Origin: a virus
IMG/VR virus record: IMGVR_UViG_3300031773_000019
Location: 1 to 32,090 of that record
Length of the DNA: 32,090 nucleotides
Strand: one strand, 5' to 3'
Shown here: positions 17,201-26,400 of the stretch, piece after piece
How positions within the stretch are numbered: position 1 is the stretch's first letter
How the letters are laid out: each line of letters begins with the position of its first letter
The notes under the pieces: generated by a model
Databases searched by the model: none
Seen by the model: the letters and a program-made list of their open reading frames with translations, nothing else
Told to the model about the DNA's origin: nothing
Translations under genes and position numbers: made by a program

Positions 17201-20200
17201 TGGAAGTGGAAGAATATGAAGAAGGAAGAATGGAATTTGTATATGGGTTTATAGGATAAGTTGCTGTTGGAGAGTTAAAAGATCCTTCTCTATGATTGGA
17301 TTGAGCAACTCTAAATTCTATAGCAGCTGCTACACCCGGATTAAGAGGATCAGCAAGACCAGTAGGTGAAGTTCCTCCTGTTACAGTTTCTCCAACCTGA
17401 AATGTACCACTAACCATACTAATTTCAAGAAGTTTAGGAACACAATATTTTGTAATATCTTCCCCGTCAAAGAAAGCATACATTCTTGTCGTGGGCTTTA
17501 CTGCCTTAGCAACAAATTCAATATTCCGTGATCTCATCCAAGGAATAATAGCCCTACTAACAACTCTATCACCAACAGAAGTATTATCCCATTGTTCAGT
17601 AATTATAGTCTGGGATCCTGTTCTAACATCAAAACCAGTTCTTCTAGTTTCTTCTAGTTCTTGTTGCCAAGTTTGTCTCCAAGTGCTACCACTTCTCCAG
17701 TTCCCCGTAGACCATGATCTATCTACATTACGAGTTGTATTTACAACAGTAGTTCCCACCCAATTCGTTTCCCAAGCATTCCAAACCGTAGGAGCAAATC
17801 CAGTTTGAGGATCTACATTTTGATTTTGAACTGCTTCATTCATCACATTCTCAAAATCACCTTCAACTTGAATAATTCTATCTTCAATTCTAGTAGTATC
17901 AACCCAAGTATCTGAAGCTGGAGTTAATTCAAGAGTACCAGTCCAAAAACTCATTAAGAAAGGAGTTACACTTTCGGATCTAGTAGCATAAGGTTGTTCT
18001 ATGAACATCGTATCACTATAATCTAAAGTTATAACATCATTTTTTCTTCTTACATTTGTCCCCTCAATTAGATTAAAAGCAAGATCCGTATTTTGAGTTT
18101 GATTTACAACAGGGCCTAACATCAAATCAACAGAATTAGTATAATGAGAAGGTCTACATATTTGGTTCTTGGTATCAATAGAATTCTTAAAATTCCCTCC
18201 TTGTGTTCTAAAAGATGAAAAATTATCTACAAAGAATCCAGACTTAAACCGATTTAAACCATCAGCATCAGGAATAAACATATTGGCAGTTTCTACTTCC
18301 AATAATGATAAAGCAGTATAAAATTCTAAATTCTTAATTCTATTTTCAAGATTTTTAATATCCACCATTCTAAAGCGTTTATACTCTAGAAAACTAATAT
18401 TTACATTTTCAGTATTATAAACATATGGAGGAAGCGTAACTGTAGCCAACTCAATAGCATCATCAATAGGATTTGGTAATTGTGGGCTATCAGCGGGAGT
18501 ACCATAAATTACTTGGAATCTTCCATCTTTAGATACAAAAATTCTATCAATTCTTCCTTGATAGTATGATATATCACTAATAATATTTTCATCAGATGCA
18601 AGAATATTAGCAGCTGAATTTCCTGACCCATTAAATGATCTTCCAAAGAATTCTAAAGGTGATCTTGTACTTTCAGTTACAGTATAATCAGAAACTCTTG
18701 GTCTTATATCAAAAATATCCGTATTTCTATGTCCATCAATACTTTGAATTTCGTTAGTATAATTAAATGTATTATATGAATCTACACTAGTAAGATCACC
18801 TTCATCCGTAGATTCATAATAACCACTTTCAAAATAAACTTTTATTCTCTTATCAGGTGCTGAAATATCCGCTTTTCTTTTCAAAGTTCCATAATTATAA
18901 AATGTATTTTTTTGACCTACACTAAAAGTATAACTTCTACTAATATCAAAACTAGGTGAATCTAAAGCACTTACAACTGCTGATATAGCAGTTTCTTGAG
19001 AGATTACAGTTTCTCCCTCTATAAAATAAAGTTCATTTTTCTTAACATAGGAAATTTGATCACTACTCACTTTTTCTGCACATGCAGCAACTGCTCCACT
19101 TGTTTGTCCTATTAAAAGTTCTCCAATTATAAACTCTGAAGTTGTAGTAGTAGAACTATTAATAGATGAAAGTGTTGCTTTAGGTGCAGATGGATCAGAA
19201 GTATCAGAAGATTCATAAATTCCATGAATTGTAATAATATCAGGAGTATTCAATGATAAAGTTTTATCTTGAACTCTAGTTCCATATGGATAATAACCAT
19301 CCCCAAAATCCAATCCATCATTAAGAGTAGTTGATCCAATACCAGATGCTGAATCTCTAGATTTAGAAACAACTAATGAATTAACCCTATTTTTTATCTT
19401 TTTCTTTGATGTTGGCTTCACTTTTTTCAAAGTAGCAACAAGTGTTGCTCCTGTATCATCTGATCCAAGATTACTTGCTCCGAATTCAGTTGCAGTAGAA
19501 TTAAAAGTTACTTTATCTGATGTTAATTCTTCTGTACTTCCATCTGATCTTATTAAAGTATATCTTTCTACATCGAATGGTAAAAATGTTTCATTAGTTC
19601 CTGCTGTAGGTCTAGATGAAGTAGTTATTTGTTTATCAGTAATATCAACACTAAAAGTCTTTCTAATGGTAATAGATGCACTAGTAAAATCTACATCTGA
19701 TACATTAGGCTTCGGAAGTACAGTATATAAAGTATTATCCGTAGACTTATCTAAAGCAGTAGTCAATAATTTCAAATCAGTCACTTGTAACTGAGCAGAA
19801 GGAAGAGCACCCTCTACAATTCCTGTTACAGTAGCAACTCCTACAACTTCTATACGACTAGATGGAATATCAGTCCCATTTCCAACATAAGTAACCCTAG
19901 CCATAACAGGATCAGGAGATGCTAATGTTGTATCAGTATATTGAATTAAATCATTTTCTTTTATAACACCCGGTGCCCAATTAGAAAAAGCAGTGCTTCT
20001 TACTGTACTGATACTGGGAGACCCACTAGGAACCGTAATAGATGCTATTCCAACTTCCCATTTAGATGATTGAATTACATTTGCATGGAAAGTATTAATT
20101 CCACTAATACCATCATTTGTTGCATATAAAGATTTTACATCTGAAATAGAGTTATCTGTAACTGCTATAGCAATTCTTCCACCGGCAATACCATTAATAA

Positions 20201-21818
20201 TAAGTTGTTCATCTGGAATAAAACTACCCGATTTATCATATACAGTTACAGCTGTTCCTGCATTAACACTATGACGTAAAAAACCTGTAGCACCACTATT
20301 ATTACCTTCAATAAAACATGGTATTGTAAGAGTATCAGCTTGATTTAATGTAAGAGTAGAATAAGTTTGTATATCATATAATGACATATCCCACTCATTT
20401 CTATTTCCATTAGTAGTATCATATGATCCAGACTCTAATCTATAATCATAGATACGAGCAACACCAATTTCTTTACCATCCTGAGCCCCATCTGATCCAG
20501 AATATGTATCAGCAACACCCACTCTTTGGTTTCTTAAACTTACATAATAAGTATTACCAATTCCTATGGTAGGTGATCTATAGATACTATTTAATTTTAC
20601 AGTAGGTCCTGTATTGTATATTATTGATTGATCTTCTAAAAGTTTTGTTGTTCTAGGTTTGTTTACATCTAAAAAATATGTATCGGTAGTTTCAACTTCA
20701 TATCCCTTTACATAAGCTTTTCCTGGTGAAATTCTATATACACCCAAATTATTAGACGGCGAAGCTCCTCCAGATGTAAATTGACCAACCTGCCAAATCC
20801 CCCTATTTCCTACATTATCATTTAATGAATTTAAAAAAGAAATATTAAAAGGTTTTACTTGATAATTACCACTTTCATCAAAAGTTCTTCTTGCAAGAGT
20901 ATCTGTTATATCATAACTAAAAGATCCACCTCCTCCATAAACTGTAGAAACTGGTTTTTTTAAAACACCATCAATTACCGATACTATTTCAACAAAAGTA
21001 TTATCATCTAAATCAGTTATTTCTTTTTTATATAAATGTGTAGTAAGTCTTAATCTATCGGCACCTGATGCAGCATAATTATTATATCCCTGAGAGTTAT
21101 CATTTAATGCTTCATCTTGAGCTGGAGTAACAATTTCCTCTTCTACATATAATCCGACTCTATAAGTAGGAATATTGGTATATTGATCGAGAATCAATGT
21201 TTCTTCATCTACATTAACAAAATTGCCGCGCATAAAATATACACCTTCACCAATATGATAAGAAGACCCTGTAACAGCAGCAGCATTAGCAACTGTAATA
21301 GCAAAAGGAGCTCCCGCAGTAATAACAGAATTACTCAATAATCCAGAAACAATATCCTCAGCACATGTCAATGGCTCAGCATCGGAAAATGTTTGGGTGG
21401 AATTATTTACAGTACTGGATTGTATATAATTTACATATAAAGTAAGAGTATCTCTTTCTGATTCTTCTGGTAACAATACCTTATCAACAACTGCTGTTAC
21501 ACCAGAATTTTGTCCAGTAATTTTTAATCCTACTAATTGCTCTATATAAGCAGATACAGGTACTCCTTTATAACTATTGTTTAATTGTATCCCCGTATAC
21601 CTCTTATTATATGAAGTATTTCCAGGAATTACCTTTGCACCTTCTTTGAAAAAATGCTGCCCAAATCTTTCAATTTGATTTTGCAGTATTGACTGAAGAT
21701 TATTTAACTCTCTAGCCTGTATAGGATAGGAAGGTTTGAATAATACTTTATGATAGTCATTAGCTGGATCAAAGTCGTCAAAATATGGCGATACATTGAG
21801 ATTGGTTTGTTGCGGCAT
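14241..21818 (-). CDS. Giant DUF4815-type baseplate/tail structural protein
   Basis: The 2525-residue product is a very large virion protein. The N-terminus (YFDDFDPANDYHKVLFKP, about residues 12-29, then PIQARELNNLQSILQNQIERFG) is typical of phage DUF4815 proteins. A Trp-rich region follows (nt about 17450-17820), ending in a conserved segment RNIEFVAKAVKPTTRMYAFFDG. The rest is beta-rich, with GETVTGGTS-like and GxGY repeats. It occupies the place where T4 has genes 9, 10, 11, 12 and wac, so it may take over several baseplate-periphery roles. The T4 gp10 equivalence sometimes given to such proteins cannot be shown here. It starts six bases after gp8, with no Shine-Dalgarno sequence in an A-rich leader. 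Confidence 0.88.
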   Translation of the reverse strand: MPQQTNLNVSPYFDDFDPANDYHKVLFKPSYPIQARELNNLQSILQNQIERFGQHFFKEGAKVIPGNTSYNKRYTGIQLNNSYKGVPVSAYIEQLVGLKITGQNSGVTAVVDKVLLPEESERDTLTLYVNYIQSSTVNNSTQTFSDAEPLTCAEDIVSGLLSNSVITAGAPFAITVANAAAVTGSSYHIGEGVYFMRGNFVNVDEETLILDQYTNIPTYRVGLYVEEEIVTPAQDEALNDNSQGYNNYAASGADRLRLTTHLYKKEITDLDDNTFVEIVSVIDGVLKKPVSTVYGGGGSFSYDITDTLARRTFDESGNYQVKPFNISFLNSLNDNVGNRGIWQVGQFTSGGASPSNNLGVYRISPGKAYVKGYEVETTDTYFLDVNKPRTTKLLEDQSIIYNTGPTVKLNSIYRSPTIGIGNTYYVSLRNQRVGVADTYSGSDGAQDGKEIGVARIYDYRLESGSYDTTNGNRNEWDMSLYDIQTYSTLTLNQADTLTIPCFIEGNNSGATGFLRHSVNAGTAVTVYDKSGSFIPDEQLIINGIAGGRIAIAVTDNSISDVKSLYATNDGISGINTFHANVIQSSKWEVGIASITVPSGSPSISTVRSTAFSNWAPGVIKENDLIQYTDTTLASPDPVMARVTYVGNGTDIPSSRIEVVGVATVTGIVEGALPSAQLQVTDLKLLTTALDKSTDNTLYTVLPKPNVSDVDFTSASITIRKTFSVDITDKQITTSSRPTAGTNETFLPFDVERYTLIRSDGSTEELTSDKVTFNSTATEFGASNLGSDDTGATLVATLKKVKPTSKKKIKNRVNSLVVSKSRDSASGIGSTTLNDGLDFGDGYYPYGTRVQDKTLSLNTPDIITIHGIYESSDTSDPSAPKATLSSINSSTTTTSEFIIGELLIGQTSGAVAACAEKVSSDQISYVKKNELYFIEGETVISQETAISAVVSALDSPSFDISRSYTFSVGQKNTFYNYGTLKRKADISAPDKRIKVYFESGYYESTDEGDLTSVDSYNTFNYTNEIQSIDGHRNTDIFDIRPRVSDYTVTESTRSPLEFFGRSFNGSGNSAANILASDENIISDISYYQGRIDRIFVSKDGRFQVIYGTPADSPQLPNPIDDAIELATVTLPPYVYNTENVNISFLEYKRFRMVDIKNLENRIKNLEFYTALSLLEVETANMFIPDADGLNRFKSGFFVDNFSSFRTQGGNFKNSIDTKNQICRPSHYTNSVDLMLGPVVNQTQNTDLAFNLIEGTNVRRKNDVITLDYSDTMFIEQPYATRSESVTPFLMSFWTGTLELTPASDTWVDTTRIEDRIIQVEGDFENVMNEAVQNQNVDPQTGFAPTVWNAWETNWVGTTVVNTTRNVDRSWSTGNWRSGSTWRQTWQQELEETRRTGFDVRTGSQTIITEQWDNTSVGDRVVSRAIIPWMRSRNIEFVAKAVKPTTRMYAFFDGEDITKYCVPKLLEISMVSGTFQVGETVTGGTSPTGLADPLNPGVAAAIEFRVAQSNHREGSFNSPTATYPINPYTNSILPSSYSSTSNILNVDTFSLASEVQGEYSGWVSPGMTLLGGSSGAVCTINSVRLVSDITATVIGSYFNPNPNIPNHPRFETGTKSFVLINDEDNDIDSATTMADETFTSAGTLETVQENIVSVRNARVETRVTEEQTATFETISTRVTGSAAITGAIQTGSWRRNGDPLAQSFRVEDPTGIFVTKCDIFFRTVDDNNIPVKFQLRTMKNGTPTEKILPFAEITLYPNDITVSSDGSVATTVEFDAPVYLEGDQTEYAMVLISNSTAYSVYISRVGENDLQTQTFVQNQPVLGSLFKSQNGSTWDPSQWEDLKFTLYRAAFELSGVVDFYNPQLTKGNNQIPVLMPDSLSLTSRSIRVGLGTTVADSYEMGNVFFQQGTNATGHLVGVAGSASGSLTVSNPGIGYTPTDGGLTFAGVNLVTLTGNGRGATAEVTIANGVAAAATITGNGGYGYQVGDVLGITTIGIASLGRNSKFTIAGIGITNELIFENVQGNFIVGSANTVMFINSSGITTELNSSGATGLGTGGDVQISTINVDSDGTHIKVNHRNHGMYFGDNIVEISGAVSDVKPTQLNAAYSSGSTGNISVGDGTIFSTFESVGVGTTNVGFLKIGDEIIEYTNVSGNNIGGNIVRGGNSIDYAVGTPVYKYELGGVNLKRINGIHTLSDATVSNPITFDSYNIKLNMSTTFNVNNNNRGNDVGFAALYLNSTKSAGGYNIRATQNMPYEIITPIVQNVTSPGTSLVGEVRTVTSQSMSGTEIPYLDNGFESIALNTPNYLDSPRLIASKVNADAKLTTLEGSKSLNMRLFLGTTDARITPVIDAQRVSTILTSNRVNDVIENYATDNRVNTLNIDPTACQYISKEISLENSATSLKIIVSSHIDVGTDIRAFYAIGDGAGFEPIFTPFPGYNNLNSRRQMIAAEDSNGQSDVFVPKSNVISTVQHGTTGGVTSYVEAFKEYTFTADQLPSFRSYQIKIALISNSQVYVPVMKQLRVMALA

Positions 21819-21824
21819 GATTTT

Positions 21825-23378
21825 TTAGAACTGCAAAATAACTTTGATATCTTCTTTTTGATTAGAGGATCGCGTAATAGATGGTCTATTATCAACATAA
21901 ATTATATTTCCAGAGTGTTTTTTAACTTCTGGATTAGCAATTCCACTAGTAAAAGATTGACCAAGATAATATGTCCTATTATTTATTACTGTAGAGAGAC
22001 CTGTAAATGATGTATCAATTTCTAAATTTGAACCCGATGAAGGAACAATTGTTACACTTCCATCTCCAGTTGGAAAAGAAGTAAACTCTTTCAATTCAAA
22101 TCCATAAGTTGGATCTGTTACAGCAGTTCCAACCGTATTGAAACCCGCCATTGACCTATCTTGCCAATACTTTAATACTCCAGTATTTTGATCATAATTA
22201 ACAACTCTACCTACAGCAGTTGATCCCGTAGCAACAGTTTGCGTAAAATAAGCATTAGAGGTAAATGTGGCTGTACTATAACCCGTACCAGCCAATCTAA
22301 GTGCTCCAACAGCACTTGCTTTATCTGCATTTAAAATTGCCGTAGAATTATATTGTTGTGGACTTTGTACAATTCCCACTCTTGCAATTTTATTTCCGGT
22401 TATAAAATCTGGATTTTCATTATCATTTTCAATTCTTGAATATAAAAGAACATTATATGCACCAAGTTCTCTATAAATATCGGATCCATGCCCTCCTTCA
22501 GGAGAAATAATAACATTAAAAACAGGTCTTGTAGTTCCTGTTGGAACTCCACCAGCAGCTAAATCAACACTGGCATAAGTATATCCAGATCCTTCATTAG
22601 AAATTGTTATAGATCCGACTTGTGAATCATTATTAATAATAATAGTTGCTGTTGCTCCACTTCCATCTCCTTGAATAGGAACTGCAGCATAACTTCTATT
22701 AGCAGTACCAAGGCCAACACCACGATTAGTAATGGTTGCAATTTTAATAGATCCGTCTATTGCATTACCTCTTACTGCAGCATTATCAGTATTTGTTGCC
22801 CAATCTTGAGGAACTGGTATAAAATCAGTAGATTCAAACTTAGTAATATCACTTGGCTTAATAGTATAGAGATATTTCCAAATATAACCATCCCCACTAC
22901 TACCTGCAGATCTTGGTTCTAAATCAGTAAACGTAGGTTCATCTAAAGAAGGTCTCCCATTCGGATTATCGGGATCAGTTCCATTTTGCAAACATTCATA
23001 AACTCTATAGTCACTGTTAAGAACATAATATGAAGCATTATATAAATTAGTTGCTCCAGAAATTTTAGCAGCATTAGAAACCGTATAATCACTACGATAA
23101 TAATCGTAGGTAGTTCCAGACGCCCATGATCTCTTGTTGATAACTTGTCTTACATCTGAAGAATTAATTTTCTTCAATGCAATCATTGTATCCCAATATT
23201 CATTTTCATCATTAAAAGAATCTTTGGGGGAAGGTGGACTACTATCCCAATCAGACTGATAATCTGTGGGATTAGTTAACCCAACAAAAGAATAATAGGA
23301 ACTACTAGCAGATTGTATTCCTGCAACAAAATTCTTTGCGTTTAGTATCCTAATTTGATCAGTTATAATGGCAGCCAT
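21825..23378 (-). CDS. gp8: Baseplate wedge protein gp8
   Basis: The 517-residue protein matches T4 gp8 (334 residues), a wedge subunit that joins gp7 and gp10 in the baseplate. The shared features are an N-terminal part with SPPSPKDSFNDENEYWDTMIALKKI (spread over about 47-71), RVYECL (125-130), DGYIWKYLYTI (163-173) and FIPVPQDW (186-193). The C-terminal end HSGNIIYVDNRP (488-499) continues to KEDIKVILQF, nearly superimposable on the T4 C-terminus. The additional 180 residues lie between about 210 and 470 and contain GxGY units (GSGYTYA, about 263-269; GTGYSTA, about 364-370). The start follows tandem late boxes. The leader is A-rich and has no clear ribosome binding site. Confidence 0.92.
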   Translation of the reverse strand: MAAIITDQIRILNAKNFVAGIQSASSSYYSFVGLTNPTDYQSDWDSSPPSPKDSFNDENEYWDTMIALKKINSSDVRQVINKRSWASGTTYDYYRSDYTVSNAAKISGATNLYNASYYVLNSDYRVYECLQNGTDPDNPNGRPSLDEPTFTDLEPRSAGSSGDGYIWKYLYTIKPSDITKFESTDFIPVPQDWATNTDNAAVRGNAIDGSIKIATITNRGVGLGTANRSYAAVPIQGDGSGATATIIINNDSQVGSITISNEGSGYTYASVDLAAGGVPTGTTRPVFNVIISPEGGHGSDIYRELGAYNVLLYSRIENDNENPDFITGNKIARVGIVQSPQQYNSTAILNADKASAVGALRLAGTGYSTATFTSNAYFTQTVATGSTAVGRVVNYDQNTGVLKYWQDRSMAGFNTVGTAVTDPTYGFELKEFTSFPTGDGSVTIVPSSGSNLEIDTSFTGLSTVINNRTYYLGQSFTSGIANPEVKKHSGNIIYVDNRPSITRSSNQKEDIKVILQF

Positions 23379-23392
23379 TTTTTGGAACTTTT

Positions 23393-23408
23393 TATTTATT
23401 TATTTAAC
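23393..23408 (-). promoter_or_regulatory. Tandem overlapping late promoter -10 boxes before gp8
   Basis: The minus strand reads GTTAAATAAATAAATA. Two AATAAATA octamers (23393-23400 and 23397-23404) and a weaker GTTAAATA (23401-23408) overlap with a four-base period. The nearest box is only 14 bases from the gp8 ATG, so a more distal one is the likelier true box. The target is the block gp8, 2525-residue gene, 74-residue gene, 133-residue gene. Confidence 0.6.
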
Positions 23409-23414
23409 TATTAA

Positions 23415-26400
23415 TCAAACACTATAGTTTTTGGATTTTAAAGAAACGGATCTCTCAACAATCATAGATGTTGAAATACCAGAATCTACGGTTCCAATTC
23501 CATTTAAAGTATATGCACTATAAGAATTTATCCCAACTCTAGATGTTAGCATAATTCTACCCCAACTAAAATCACCAAAATAATCTGAAGTTGATATTCC
23601 AGATCCATAAGTAACCAAGTTCTGAGTATTTACATATACTCTTCTAACATATGTAGTAATACCAGATATACTTGTTGAATGATTTTCAAAACTTTGAACA
23701 GAATAGATATTATCTACAAATGAAGTTCCTATTCCCACAGTAGTAGATCCCGCAGAATCTAAAGAAGTTATAGACGTAGATCCAGCTCCTGTATTAGATT
23801 CATATACCATAAAGTAATCATTTGTAGAAATTCCACTAAGAGTTACAGGAGTGCCTGTAAGAGTAGCATTTCTTAGCTCAGAATCATATGGAATAAAGAG
23901 ATCAAATATAAGTTGAGGTTGCGCTCCATTAGTAGTAGTACCAACTCCTACAATAACTCCAGAATCACCAGAATAAGAAGATACTGAATTTGTTTCTGTG
24001 GTAGATACTGGAGGAGAAATAAGAACCAAAGGAGGATTAGTGTATGTATATCCCACTCCAGGACTTGTAACTGCCACTCCAGTAATAGTTCCACTAGTTC
24101 CAATTGTAACTGACCCAAATGCCCTTGTAGTGGTGCCTACACCCACTGTAGAAGCAATACTAACAAATGCGGTAGTATATCCAACTCCACCGTCCGAAAT
24201 AACAACAGAAGAAATAGAACCCAATCCAGAAACAACCGCAGTGGCAGCAGCTCCTGTTTTAGTTTCTTGTCTTATAAAACTAACTTTATTCTGGAAATCT
24301 GTATTGACATAATTTTCATTTTCAGCATCAAAGAATGGTCGAATATTATCCACATAAATTGCTGTTGACCCAATTCCAACAGATTTGATAATATAAGCAA
24401 CAGGATTAATGTTTGCTTCATATAATTCTCTATCTTTACCAACGATCTTCTCATTAATAATCTTATCTGCAGTTTGCCTACACAATACAACAGGTCTTAA
24501 TAAGGTTGTATCTTGAGTATTACCTGGACCCGAATATGCACTTGTTTCTACTAGATCAGTAGAATTAATCTGTGTAACAGTCCTAGGATCTTGCTGTAAA
24601 TAAGATGCTTGCCCTTTTGAAGAATCATATCCAATAGTTAAATTATCACCTACTTTAACAGTCTCAATAACTTCTTTTTCAATAACATCAAATCCACTTC
24701 CTTTATAAAATGCAATCTTAATAGTATCCTCAAGTTTAGGGGCTTCGGTAAATGTAATAATACTTCCACCATCAAACTCATACCCATCACCTGGAATTTG
24801 AAGTATATCATTAACAGTTACAATTAAAACATCTTGAAGAACAATTTTTGATCCTCTAGCTGCCAAAATAGAAACTGTATCTCCTGCTAGTGATAATGGG
24901 AAATCAACTCTTGTTCCATCAATGTAGTTACTTACATTATCTAAAGTTTCTAGCTCTCCAAGAGACCATCCAGTAAATTGATCGGAAACTATTCTATCAA
25001 TTGTTACATTAAATTCTTTAAATCCAGAAGTAGTTGGAATTCCAGTAGATCCTCCTACAGGAATAGTTAAAATTTGCCCATTACCATATCCATATCCGGT
25101 ATTTTTAATTTCAAAATCAATTATACTAGATCCTTGACCAACTTGAATATCAATAGTTGCAGAAGATCCAATTCCAACTGCACTAGAAGAACTATATTGT
25201 AAAGGAAGATTGGTATATGAAAGAGGATAATCAAATAATACCTTCATCGATTTTTCAATTTTTCCACCTCTAGCATAGAAATGGGAACGTGTAGAAATAC
25301 CAGTTGGAACTTGGAAACTATAATCATCAAGAACATTATTAACTGTTACTTGGCCATATGCAGGATCAGTTTTACTTGATGAATTATTAACTGCTCTAGG
25401 AGCTATAATAACACCTTGAACTGTTCCACCAGACTTATAATAAGTATCAACAGTAGAAATACCAACATATGTAACAAACTGAGTAGTACTAGGAAGACTA
25501 GTAATTTTAGATCCAGTATAGAAAGGATCAGGTTTTCTGGGATATCTATGTGTAGTAACTCCACTATCCTTATCACAAGTAAATGATAGAGATTCAGTAG
25601 CTAACTTAATACTCTCACCAGTCTGCAGAGTATGAGCACCAATAGTCATGGTCATCACACCCACATTAGCACTATAATCTGCTCCAGTTACATTATAATT
25701 TACAATAGGTGATGCACCTACATTAACTGTAATTGTATTAGAAGTCGTTGTAGTAATACCTAAAGCAGTGCTAAATCCTGGATCAGTAGATCTTGGATAA
25801 GTATGCAAAGAAGCATAATTATCCATGGCACATCTAAAGGTTAAAGCATCATTAGCTAATCTAATACTAGTTGAAGTTGTTAATGAATGAGAACCAATAG
25901 TAATTGTAGATAGTCCTGAAGAAGGATGATATGTTGCATCTGAGACTTGATAATATACCAAAGGAGATGCACCAACATTAACTGTAATGGTGCTAGCAGT
26001 AACTGCTGTAATAGAAGTGTTTACACCAATAATAGGATCAGTAGAACGAGGATAAGTATGGTCAGTAGCATTATTATCCATTGAACAACTAAAGATCAAT
26101 GCACTCGTTCCAATGCCTACAGTATCGCTTGTAGTGTATGTGTGACCCGATCCAACAGTCAATACCAAATCACCCGTAGAAGCGGTATAGGTGGCGTCTG
26201 TAGGCGTCGTAGACCCTATTCCAGTTACAGTGATGGTGCCAACACCTACGCTGACAAAGGTGTGCTCATAATCGCCTCCAGTGATCACTGCACTACTTGC
26301 AGCACTTACATATTGATGTGCATAATCACCACCACTAATTACTGCTCCACTCGTTGCACTTACAAAGGTATGAGCAAATTGATCAATAGGAGCACCATAT

